Assembly (NCBI GenBank): GCA_037039685.1
Contig: JAWNGF010000002.1
Location: 4,464,001 to 4,528,000 of the forward strand
Length of the DNA stretch: 64,000 nt
Reading direction: 5' to 3'
Source: Ceratobasidium sp. AG-K
Taxonomy: Eukaryota; Basidiomycota; Agaricomycetes; Cantharellales; Ceratobasidiaceae
Shown here: positions 23,111-33,160 of the stretch, piece by piece
Position numbering within the stretch: position 1 is the stretch's first letter
How the letters are laid out: each line of letters begins with the position of its first letter
The notes under the pieces: generated by a model
The model's input: the letters and a program-made list of their open reading frames with translations, nothing else
Told to the model about the DNA's origin: nothing
Databases searched by the model: none
Program-made: the position numbers and the translations under genes

Positions 23111-23785
23111 TTGGGATTGATGGTGGTGTTGGACGGGATAGGGAGTGCAAAGAGGTGCTGCACTTGTCCATAAAAAGATTGTGTGAAAAAGTCGGGGGGT
23201 GTATTTGGTAAATGTGCGAGTCAACCGACCTTGAGCTTGTCCTATAATTATATTAGCATAGTTTGACCATTAGAATCCAACTAACCTAACCAATTTCCTT
23301 AGAGGTGACGGTTTCACGTCTTGGCTGTCACCAGCTTGTTAACATCGCAGTGGACTCTTTGTCTTTCCATTGGTGTAGCAGGGGGTGCATTCAAGGAACA
23401 GGTGCGGAAAATTTTCCTCCTGTGGCACGTCGCCACTTAAGCGCCGGTGTGTCTATATATACAGACCAACTCCCTGCACACATTCCCCTTGCTCCCGACC
23501 ACCCCCTTCCCCAGTCGACCTCCAAACAACCTCCTCGGATCGTTTGGGCACCTTAAATAACTCAGGGTAAGATCCTCTTCTTGTTCTGAATATCTATTTT
23601 TTTCGCTGACACTGAACCACTGTCCACCTGCATAGCATCTATCTAGCTCTTGCGCGCCACAACACCATTTTCAATTACATTATCTCTCTCTCAGTGAGTA
23701 TAAAGCTGTAGTATGGGGTATCTAGTGGATTGACATGCTCTGACATGCTCATTTGCACTTTTTCCTTAATTATAGCGCATTCATT

Positions 23786-24670
23786 ATGCTGTCGGTCAAT
23801 CACCCTAACCCTAGTGCCAGATCAAAGTCTGGCGCCAACAATCAGCGGGGAACACTGGTAAGTGCGATCAAATTTCATTTCCCGACCTTGTGGCTGATCA
23901 TGATCGGGTCTAGCAATGGTCGAATTCATCAAACATAACACTGGTATACTCATTTCAAACGCCAACGGCACCACCAAAAGGCACTGCAAGCCATCGCCGA
24001 CAAGGCCACCAAAGTTTCTGCCCTGCTCAACAACCCGCTGACCTTCGACACCCCACCAAAGAAACAACACAAGAACGCCAAGGCCAACGCGACCACCCTA
24101 CTGACAACTCGCACAGGCAAAGAGGAGATCATTGAGTTGGTTGTCAAACAGACCCGGTAAGTGCCCAGTGCTTGTTCTTATAAGTCATCATGACGACTTT
24201 AATTTAGCACGAGAGAGCAAGTTGTCCACTAATCGCTCAACCGGTCCAGCTCTCAGCCCCCCAAGCGCTTCGTCTGAAAGTTTGTTTCGTTTACTCTTTG
24301 CTATTCGGTGAGTTTTGATTTCCCGAGTTTTATCATGTGCACGCTGAATTCTCTTCAATTCTAGCTTTTTTCATTTCAGTGTAGGTTTATTTGTATGTAT
24401 TTGCCACCCCCAGACGACCCGCGACAACCTCCCGGACCAACCGCACTTTACCCCTGGATTCCCATGGATGCTCCCGATTTTATTTATTTATTTCGTGTAG
24501 CTTTGACCAGCCTCTCCTGGCATTTCTTTCAGACTTTCCCGGACTTCCCTTCGGATTCTCCGTATGTTACCCCCGGACTTGGCCTTCGCTGCACTTCTCC
24601 TACGGACCCTTCGGACTTTTATTTCGAACCATCCGCATGTATCAATCGGATTCCACTAGTGTGTAATTAA
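23786..24670 (+). CDS. possible spliced ORFs inside the CACTA-like element
   Basis: A TATA-like stretch (TCTATATATACAG) at about 23451-23463 precedes several open pieces separated by GTAAGT-type donors. They are 23786-23857 (MLSVNHPNPSARSKSG), a Lys-rich piece to about 24157 (LNNPLTFDTPPKKQHKN and GKEEIIELVVKQTR), and 24395-24670 (MYLPPPDDPRQPPGP, very Pro/Asp/Phe rich). The last piece is made of repeated PSD/PDF codons that overlap the TCCGGA-type repeat. Frames do not join unambiguously. No known domain is seen. This may be one small element gene or unrelated open stretches. Confidence 0.25.
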
Positions 24671-25137
24671 ATCAATAATTATATTAAAATATTTGTACAT
24701 TAATCCGCGAGTGACTTGAGGACAATCCGGGAGGTCTGCAAATGCATACGAGGAACAAAAGCCCGGACAGTCCGGACCTCCGGACCGTCCGAGGGTCCGG
24801 ATTTTGCCGCCAATCCGGACCTAAAGTCCCTATGCCCGTCCTAGTGCACCAGACCGGACCTTACCCCCGGACGCTCCGGAAGTCGTACACGGATTTCCTG
24901 CTTCCGGATCGTTCGGAAGTGGGGGGTCCACAGTGGCCACTAGAACCATGTCCAGGACAAGCGATAACCACTATATTCCAGACTACTGCTATCGCTGTTT
25001 TTCCAGCAAGTAATTCTCGAGTTGCGGTTTAGGTAAAATGGCAGATCCCATCGATGGATCAATCTTTAAATCTGGCCTGTTCGAAGGTGCGTCGCTCCCC
25101 CCCTCTCCTCCCCAAAGACGCACCATTGGATTGGACC

Positions 25138-27368
25138 ATGGATCAGAGGTCGGTCCTTTGTGTGACGCTGGGACTCCTATGCGCCCCCCTTCTCTATGAT
25201 CAAGTAAAGCGGAGATGGTCTAAAGTCCGCCACCCCCCGTCACCAAGGCCACTTCCCATCGTTGGGAACCTATTCTCATTGCCATCCGGCATGGAACATA
25301 TCGCATACATGAAACTCGGACAACAACTCAACAGTGAGAGCGCCAAAATCGTTTACACGTAATTCATGCTCAGGGGTATCAAGGCGATATCATATACCTC
25401 AGGATGCTGAACCAAAATATCATTGTACTCAACTCAGCGGAGGTAGCTTCGAACCTATTGGACAAGCGTTCGGCAATCTATTCAGATCGAACCTGTCCAC
25501 CGATGCTTAAGGAACCCACGCTGTGAGTTCAGTAGGCTCACAGGACATTGTTGCTAATGGCTCGAACCTCAGCCTCGATTTCGGAGGCGCTCCTTCTATG
25601 ATCGGATACAACGACAAGTGGCGGCATCATCGACGAATGATGAACAACTGGCTCAATGCACGGGCAGTCACACAGTTTCACAAGCTGCAGGAACAAGAAA
25701 CAGTGCTGCTTCTTAAGCGTCTCCTCAAGGATTCTGGGTGTCCCGACCTCTTTGAACACGTGAAGAGTAACCTGATCTAGTAAGTAATACACACTGGCTA
25801 CGTGCATATACATTGCTAGGTAACGTTGATATTTTTAGTTCTATGGCGTCCTCAATGTTTCAGTTGGCGTACGGCTATCGCCTTGGAGGATCCCAGGACC
25901 AATTTCTTATCAACCATGTCCAAGCTACAGACCATATCATGAATGGCGGGATGTTCTCGAGTAAACTCAGACTTTCAGCGCATTACCCTTAGCGTGCTAA
26001 TCCCTGCAAATAACAGACTTCGTTGTCAACCTGTTCCCAGCGTTGATACATGTTCCAGATTGGTTTCCCGGTACGGGATGGAAGCATACAGCCAGAAAGT
26101 GGCGAGAGGAAAAAGAGCAAGCAATTGACGGTCCGTACGAATGGACGAAGGCCCGCGTCGTAAGCACTTATAAAATTAAGTTGCTGATTTGAATGCCAAC
26201 GCGCGATCTTAGAGCGCCAGCGATTACGAGCCATCCATGTTGAGTGCATTACTTCGGGACCACGAGCTAATGTCAGGATTGAGTTCTGAGGAGAAAGACG
26301 AGCGTCTAAAAAATCTTGCAATGCTGTTGTACATTGGTGAGCTAGAGGAGACCTGTGCCGTGCTTACCGTGGTTCGTGTTGCTAATATGTTTCGTAGGAG
26401 GAACAGATACCGTAAGTTGGGGCCATTTGGGAAATTAACTCGGAATCGCCGATGTCGCATGCGTAGTCAGCGAATGTGCTGGTCAACTTTATCGCAGCTA
26501 TGGTTCTACGCCCCGACGTTCAGCTCAAAGCACAGCGCGAGCTTGATGCCGTGGTGGGAGCAGTGAAATTACCCACTATGGCGGATCGAGAGCGCCTTCC
26601 ATATATTAACAACATTATTTCAGAGGTTCTGAGATGGGGACCTGTGGCGCCAACAGGTGAGTATAGCTCCGAGGCTCAAGGGTTTTATCTATAATGTAGA
26701 CTTCAGCTATTCCGCATGTGTGCTCCTGCGACGATACGTACGGGGAGTACGATATTGAGAAAGGCACAATTATGTGAGTTGTTCTTTCGCGTACTGGCTA
26801 TATACCAAGTTCGTAGCTAACGAGCAATCCTTTGCACCAAAGCATTGGCAACCTCTGGTACTAATCCTGCCTTGTCAACCCCCCGATTGCTGTTTGTCCG
26901 CAAAACTCAGGGCAATGAGTCGCGATGAGCGGGTTTACAAGGACCCAGACACCTTTGAACCTGAGGTTTTTGGACCCGACCGTTCCTCAGCTCCCCGGTT
27001 TTGGATGGGGTAGGTGGTACGCCATGTTCGGCTGTGTCGCGCAGCATTCCGTTCAATTCACAAACCGTATCCGCAGAAAGTGTCCGGGCATCCATTTCGC
27101 TGATGCATCGCTGTTCCTGGGTACCACATCGCTGCTTGCGACATTTACATTCTCAAGAAAAAAAGACCAATCCGGGACCGAGATAGTTCCCCAGCCCGAA
27201 GGAGTATCTAATGCCATTGTATTGTAAGTGATCCACAAGTGTTTCCGTTCAGTAGCGCCCGGTCCATGATGCTGAACGGCTCTCAGGCAGCTGAAACCAT
27301 TTGAGTTTGAGTTTCAGCCCAGGTCTGAGGAGCATCGACGACTCGTTTTCGATCAAAACAGCGTCTAA
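25138..27368 (+). pseudogene. cytochrome P450 (basidiomycete multi-exon type) with two lesions near the haem loop
   Basis: Start ATG 25138 (MDQRSVLCVTLGLLCAPLL, a membrane anchor), then the Pro-rich hinge PPSPRPLPIVGN. Exons begin 25138-25333, 25384-25522, 25573-25779, about 25839, and so on; roughly eleven in all, joined by short GT..AG introns. Landmarks are the WRHHRRMMNNWL helix C, I-helix GGTDTS, ExxR as SEVLRW, and GNLWAMSRDERVYKDPDTFEPE. Lesions: near 26962-26966 two bases of a GAGAGG run appear lost, shifting the frame before RFLDP. At the haem loop the paralogue's FGWGRRKCPG has Arg as CG|A across an intron; here it is TG|A, a split stop, unless splicing moves two bases and drops that Arg. 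The gene ends TAA 27366-27368. Such enzymes hydroxylate small lipophilic or aromatic compounds at the ER. A sequencing error could explain the first lesion. Confidence 0.8.
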
Positions 27369-27903
27369 AAGTTCCTCTGACACACGTCCTCAAGCACATG
27401 GCCTACCCTTGTATAGTAAACATTTGACTTGATTGCCTTGAATTCTTTTGTCTCGCGAATCGAATTATAAGCTTGAAAATAGTCAAAAAGGCGCTGCTAT
27501 TCGAAGCAAAGCGTGATATCCATAACAAAATGCCGACAAATCTGTACAGTCTCATATCGACTCGTCGTTTGTTCTTGTGTTGATTGAGGCTTCCTCACAT
27601 TCTGGATTAATACTTCTTCTCGGGGCATAATCACCTAACAACTGTTAGCTGAGCCTCACCTGGTCGGTGCGCAAAACGTTGCCTGTGATTGACGAATCAC
27701 ATCGACCTGATCTGTATGCAGATCCTGTGGAAAGAGACTAGACTCAGCTGTATGGCAGCTTGGACGGCGGCACGGCACATTCCGCTCCACGTGGCTACGG
27801 GATTTTGGCTGTTCCTCTATGTTGCCTCGTGACGTTGATTGACCCATCCAGCCAGAATCATGCCACACCGGCCTTCAGTTAAACTCTCAGAAGGTTCTCA
27901 TCA
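27369..27903. other. spacer upstream of the SNT2-like gene
   Basis: About 535 bases. The BAH and first PHD modules expected upstream of the SANT exon in SNT2 proteins are not found here on either strand. No repeat or RNA gene was recognised. Confidence 0.45.
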
Positions 27904-30153
27904 ATGGGATTTTACGTCTTGTGCAATGCAGCGTGTGGACGAGCAGAGCAGCCTCTTGATGCGATCGTGGTGCCGCCCCTGGATGTATTCAATATGATTG
28001 GCGCCCACGGGTTTGCGGTCAAGCCCTCCACCCTCGGCAGGTTTGGCAACTCCGGAGAGCAATTCAAACGTCTACCACGCAAAAGTTTACCTCGACCACG
28101 AGACCACGCAAGGTAAGATTTACATGGCGTGCTTTTAGTGCTAGCTTGACAAGTCTGTAGTGGCAAACCAAAGATACTCGATTCTGGGACAAAGACTGGA
28201 CACAGGAAGAGGTTGATCAATTCGAAAATGGAATCAAGCAGCATGGTCCCGAGATGCGTGCCATCAAAGAGGGGATTAAAACTCGGTCAATATACGAGGT
28301 CGTTCGGTTCTATGGGCATTGGAAGAAGTAAGCGCCCAAACATTTCAGATCTGCTTCCTAACGTTTGACAGTGAACGACTGGGAGAAGAAAATCGTCTGT
28401 CGAGATCTAGCAGCTCAACTGGCCGCAACATATCGCTGAAAAGGAGCCGATCGCCTAGTAGCGAGGACGAGGGTTCTGTCTATGGTTTTGGAGGGGACGT
28501 TCCACGCCAAGTCTGTGGCGCATGTCGCTCAAAGGACTCTGCTGTATGGTGGAAAGCGCCTCGCGGGCTTCCGACAGAAGTGATGTGCGATCAATGTGGT
28601 ATCTCCTGGAGAAAGTACGGCGATATTCGGTCCGGTCGTGTAGAGGAGTCTAAAAAGGGCAACGGCACCGATAAACGAGAAAACACTCCGCAGCCCCCAG
28701 TTAAACGGACCAAAGTAGGCCCCTGAACGTAACCGCTTTGTTGCACCGCTAATCGTAAATCAGGTATCGGCTTCTCGCGGCCCTTCGCCGCCTCCTGCAC
28801 CTCGCCAACATTTATGTTGTTGCTGCAAGAAAAGTGGACCTGTTGGTCGCGTTGTTCAGTGCGCCCAATGTGCAGTCCAGGTGCACGCAGGTAAGTTTCC
28901 CACACGGTGCTGCTGGTACGCGAGCTCATCTGGTATTTATATATATAGCTGTTTATGGGGTTACTGAGGAGGAGGCGGCAGCTGAGACCTGGTTATGTGA
29001 GCTATGCCAGAACGAAAAGTCGCAGGAGTCGTCACTGGTAACCCGTCTGGCTATCCTAGCATCATACGGATATTGTTAATTTTATTTGTTGCTGCAGAAT
29101 CCAGATTGTTTACTTTGTCCGAGAACCCCCAATGACAAACTGCAGAGCAAGCAGAACGCTTTAGCGAATACCGTGTTGAGACTGTGCAAGCCTACAGAAG
29201 GTCGCGGATGGGTGCATACGTTATGCTCCGTCTTTATCCCCGAAACTTCATTCACGGATGCCAGCCGACTTCGCCTAGTTGAAGGCATTAGCTCGGTCTC
29301 TGATTCACGGTGGGCATCAGTGTGTTGATGGTCTACTTGATTATGTCGTTCCCTACTCACATAGGATATTTAGCCTTGTTCAATCTGCCAGCAAGAGGGT
29401 GGTGCGGTCGTGAGCTGCGCCTCGGGATGCGGCGTACAATTCCACGTGTCCTGTGCTTGGCTTGCTGGAAATATATTCGGGTTTGAGATAAGGCCGGTGA
29501 GTACGTGTTGCGGCTAATTGATCATTCGCTGAACACATACTGTTCAGTCGAAAAATGTTCGTCGTGATCCAGCCACGATTGTAGATTTCCGAGGCGAGGT
29601 AGGCGTCATGAAAGCGTTGATTCGCTGCAAGGCCCATCCCGCTTCCCCACGTCCATCTTTTGATATATGCTCGTTAAATACGAGTGGCGAGGTAAGTGGT
29701 GTGCGTAGTGGGTAGCAATATTGCTCATGCTACCGGATTTTACAGACCGCACTGCAGCTCTATTGTCGGACATACAAGCAAGTGTCCGTTTCTCATTCAT
29801 ATGGCCTCCTGCGGAAAGCCAAGCGGCTCGATACCCTACTGCGAGCGCAAGGTTTCTTACCGCCGTTGCCTGTCCTCTCGGCTCCGCAAACCTTTTCCTT
29901 TGCTGTGCCTTCGACCAGCCGTGCCAGATGCGTAGATTGCGACACCCAGGACTCGCCATGTTTCTGGAGTCTGGATGCTTGCAACATGGTTGATTCAGAC
30001 TTGGTCGCCGCTGCCTTGTGCAACCAGTGCCGAGTTGCTCACGAGAGGGATCGGAATGGTATAGCAAAGCTCGGAGAGACGGCCCCGGTCAATGAAGATG
30101 GCTGTTTATCCACTCCAATGGGCACGGATGTCGCGGTTGTGAGAGCACGGTAG
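27904..30153 (+). CDS. SNT2-like chromatin protein (SANT, GATA-like finger, PHD, extended PHD), N-terminus missing
   Basis: The first well supported exon starts at 28161 with a SANT domain (WTQEEVDQFENGIKQHG, then IYEVVRFYGHWK). Next come a Ser-rich linker and a GATA-like four-Cys finger (VCGACRSKDSAVWWKAP, then MCDQCG). A PHD finger follows (CCCCKKSGPVGRVVQC, then WLCELC), and then an extended PHD built from CLLCPRTP, WVHTLCSVFIPE, CSICQQEGGAVVSC and FHVSCAW. The C-terminal exons end at TAG 30153. This order matches SNT2, an E3-ligase and histone-deacetylase-complex subunit that reads histone H3 tails in fungi. SNT2 normally begins with BAH and PHD domains; neither is visible upstream. The exon drawn from 27904 is doubtful, since no frame of it is clearly coding. 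Either the gene is 5'-truncated or its start is a small novel exon. Confidence 0.75.
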
Positions 30154-31000
30154 TAGTATGGCGATAGTTGGAGTATGCGTGGGTTATGATAGGTTTCTAT
30201 GAGCACCCGTGTTGAGGATAACTATGACTGGAATGATAGAACACTTGATTTCCATTTCACATTCTCGAGGATTATTGTGGGCCCTGTGTGCGCCAACAGG
30301 GTATGAGCATGAGCTTCTATGAGCGGCCATCTCTGGACGTCACGAAAATAGGCAGAAAGGACACCTCCGCCTGCCGCCCGTTGTAACCCGTACCACCACT
30401 TGCCTAATAGCCACTACAAAATAGTACAAATCCCGCTGCACTTTTCTTGTTCTGCCCTGTTGTTTCGATTGTCCTTGCTCACTTGTCGGATTTCTACTAC
30501 TATTTACTATTTACTATCTACTGTAATCTACTTGTTGTCACACCCATTACTATTCATATTTCACTTTGCCTTGAATTGAACACACGGCTTTCGCAGCTTT
30601 GCGCGTGAGGCGCCCCACTGCTTGACCACAAGAGTATGATATGGTTCTTCCAATGGCCCAGGCCATCAGGAAAACTGCTCTCGGATTTGAGAGTGATTTG
30701 AGAGTGATTTGGCTGATTTGGGCTGATTTGGGTGATTTGAAACAAAGACTTTGCTTCAAATCCACTCCTAAGCGCCCAAATCTGCAACCGGTTTTCCTGA
30801 TGCAGGCTCCAGAGCCAAAGAGTGCCCTGGAGCAGGACCCTGGATAACCAGTCTGATGTATGGTCGTGAAAAGTCGAAATTCCACCAGTTGTGGCCCAGC
30901 GCCAATTGGCCTGGCCCGGACATAGCTCCTGGCATGTGGCTGAATTTGGCCTGGCCCTTGTCCCATACCTTTTTTTTGAGTAATTTCCCCACAATTTTTG
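30154..31000 (-). repeat. simple-repeat-bearing stretch with open minus frames
   Basis: The region contains short tandem runs: TACTATTTACTATTTAC-type near 30497-30520 and GATTTGGGCTGATTTGG-type near 30685-30745. Two overlapping minus-strand frames of about 150 codons are open across it, but their composition follows the repeat (QITQISPNQPNHSQITLKS). I see no domain and treat the stretch as repetitive non-coding DNA or a decayed element. Confidence 0.35.
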
Positions 31001-31099
31001 TTTGAGTGTATCAATTCAATGGAAAGTGCATATATGTGCTTAGTATTTGTATCTACATCAATGCATCAAGTTATACCACAAACTGGCTTGGACTGGTAC

Positions 31100-31540
31100 T
31101 CAATTATCATCATTGTTATTCTCTGCCCCCTTCCTCAATTGTTTTAGAAGTGCTGCAACAACACTTTGGATCTGAGGCAGTTTGCTGTTAAGCATATTCC
31201 AGATTCCCATCAAGGCACCATTGAGCCAGTTGAGTGTAGCTGTGTGAACCTCAGGCCTCTCCCTGGACAATGGTGGGGCAACATAAAGAATCCACTGGGG
31301 TGGAATATGAACATACTTTTTGGCATAGTGTTGAGTTGTCTCCATGGGGATTGAATGAAAGTCATGTTCAAGCCAGTGCTCCCACAGTTGCAGTGCCAGG
31401 TATGAAACCAATGCTATGTTCAACTGCTTATTAACCCAGTTATGTTTTCCCCCCTTGCCAGCACCTTTTGAGTAAAGTGTGAGAACTATGATTGGGCAAT
31501 CAAATTGGTTAGGGTTGGGAGTATGTGCATATGGTTTCAT
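31100..31540 (-). CDS. unrecognised ORF, cut by a foldback element
   Basis: The minus-strand frame reads YAHTPNPNQFDCPIIVLTLY, then KGGKHNWVNKQLNIALVSYL, a Trp/His-rich centre and a Lys/Asn/Asp tail to the stop at 31100. Upstream on the minus strand the frame runs into the terminal inverted repeat of the foldback element at 31538. Beyond that element (about 32214-32300) there is coding-like sequence (SLYAFVLENNKIWFAKG) that may be its earlier part. Protein family unknown. Given the setting it is probably transposon-related. Confidence 0.35.
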   Translation of the reverse strand: MKPYAHTPNPNQFDCPIIVLTLYSKGAGKGGKHNWVNKQLNIALVSYLALQLWEHWLEHDFHSIPMETTQHYAKKYVHIPPQWILYVAPPLSRERPEVHTATLNWLNGALMGIWNMLNSKLPQIQSVVAALLKQLRKGAENNNDDN

Positions 31541-32213
31541 CTGTAAACCTGGCTGGGGCTCCATAGCGCTATATAACACTATGAAGCAGAGTCCCAATTT
31601 GGTGATTCAAAAAGAAAAGTCTGAGACAGGTGACTGTGCACTTACCATATATGGTAAGTAATTAGTCCAAATTTGGATAAATGAATTCCCATACATCGTA
31701 ATCTTCGATTTTGAGACACTTTTAAAATTTCCTTTTTTGGCAATATTTGAAATTCCAGATTGGGATGTAATTTACCCATTTTAGGCACTCAGCTGAGTTG
31801 AAACTTTAAGTCCCACCCTGCCCCTTAAAGTGACTTTTTCCCCCTATTCCACATGTCTGAGTGCACCCACTGCACCTCCCTTGGGGGTATTTTGTAGCAT
31901 ATAGTCCCATTGGTACCAAGGGGATGGAAATCTGCTGGCTGGTTCAAAAGTTTGTCCCAGAATGGGTAAATGAGTAAGCAATATCAAATTACCTATCTGG
32001 AAATATCATTCCCATATATGGTAAGTGCACAGTCACCTGTCTCAGACTTTTCTTTTTGAATCACCAAATTGGGACTCTGCTTCATAGTGCTACATAGCAC
32101 TATGTAGCAATGGGCACTGCTATGGACTGCTAGGTTTAGAGGATGTAGCTTATTTGCTATAGGGCTTCATAGTGCTATATAGCACTATGGAGACCCAGCC
32201 AGGTTTACAGATG
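31538..32213. mobile_element. foldback/MITE-like element with long inverted repeats
   Basis: The left arm 31538-31657 (CATCTGTAAACCTGGCTGGG onward) is repeated as its reverse complement at the right: 32010-32090 carries the inner part and 32165-32213 the outer part. The right arm holds an extra block of about 75 bases that starts and ends with the hairpin word CTTCATAGTGCTATATAGCAC. A perfect 18-base palindrome (CTTACCATATATGGTAAG) lies at 31641-31658. No transposase is encoded. The target duplication is not clear, because the flanking CAT/ATG belongs to the inverted repeat. Confidence 0.65.
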
Positions 32214-33160
32214 CTTGAGACTCACCCTTGGCAAACCATATCTTATTATTCTCAAGCACAAATGCATACAAGCTAGTCTGGTCTGGTGCAAGTGCTGTGA
32301 CACCACCACTCCCTATGTTACAGTTGCTATCTTTCTCACTCTTCCAAGCTTAAGAGGTTTGGATGAGGTGGAAGGTATTCAGGTAGCTAAGTAACAAGTG
32401 GTGGAGTTTGTAGTAATCTATTGTATACTATATGCTAAGCAATGAGAAGTAGGTGTAACCAAGAATACAGAAGGATACTATGTAACTACAAGTATTCCCT
32501 GTGTTCCAGTGCACAGTGCAACTAAACCAGATGCACACACTTAGATAGCTAACAAGTTAGATACAGTGTGCTGCAAGCAGTGTTGACTTAAGGCCAAAGG
32601 TGTGGTGGACCTTGTTTGCACACTGCTATGAGAGTGGGCTACCTGGTAGAGAATTGGGACTTACCCAACTAACTAGTAAGCAGCATTAAAGGTCAGACCT
32701 CCTTAGGTGTAACAATCACTTGTTAGCACAAGTATAAGAGTGAGGCAAAAGGAATAGATTGAGCTATGAGCTAGAGACAGCAGAGAGTACTTGACTACAC
32801 TAGTTGGTAAAAGGTATGGAGTAAAAGAGGAGTCAGATGAATCCAGTTGGATTGGCAAACTCTCAGCTAGGTAGTTGGCAAACAAAGCAAGCTCTTGGTT
32901 GGTGTAGCTATGGAGTGGTGCAGGTGTGACCAAGTAGCTGGGAGTTGGTTTTGCCATTCTTGGATAGACTGAATGTGGTTGGTTAGAGCTATTTCAGCCA
33001 GTGAGGAAGCAAGAGGCTGAGCCTGGACAAAGAAGGAGGGTGTGGAGGACTGTGCAGCTATGGAAAGAAGTGTAGAGCACTCAGTAGATGTGGGGAAATG
33101 AACCAAGTGATCAGACATACTTGGTATCTCAGAGGTATCTCCAAAGCCTTGATGGAAAGT
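32214..33160 (-). other. weak minus-strand coding remnants
   Basis: Two overlapping minus frames (33118-32867 and 32957-32703) read SDHLVHFPTSTECSTLLS, then a Ser/Leu-rich low-complexity tail. They lie just downstream of the decayed frame at 33161-34636 and may be its later exons. Nothing is recognised. Confidence 0.25.

Larger units (their letters stand above)
22548..24935. mobile_element. CACTA/EnSpm-like DNA transposon, non-autonomous, 2388 bp
   Basis: The left end is CACTGTGGACCCC (from 22548) and the right end is its exact inverted copy (to 24935). The flanks give a 3-base direct repeat GCC on each side (22545-22547 and 24936-24938). CACT-type termini with a 2-3 base duplication are the mark of the CACTA (CMC/EnSpm) superfamily. 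Subterminal DNA is packed with the palindrome TCCGGA: seven copies within about 140 bases at the left and six within about 150 at the right. This fits the superfamily's habit of arrayed short transposase-binding repeats. No transposase is recognised inside, so it is probably moved in trans. It contains short spliced-looking frames, listed separately. Confidence 0.7.

Noticed and set aside
28500..28620. GATA-type transcription factor gene
   Set aside because: The four-Cys finger is one exon of the SNT2-like protein, between SANT and PHD domains, where this family carries such a finger.
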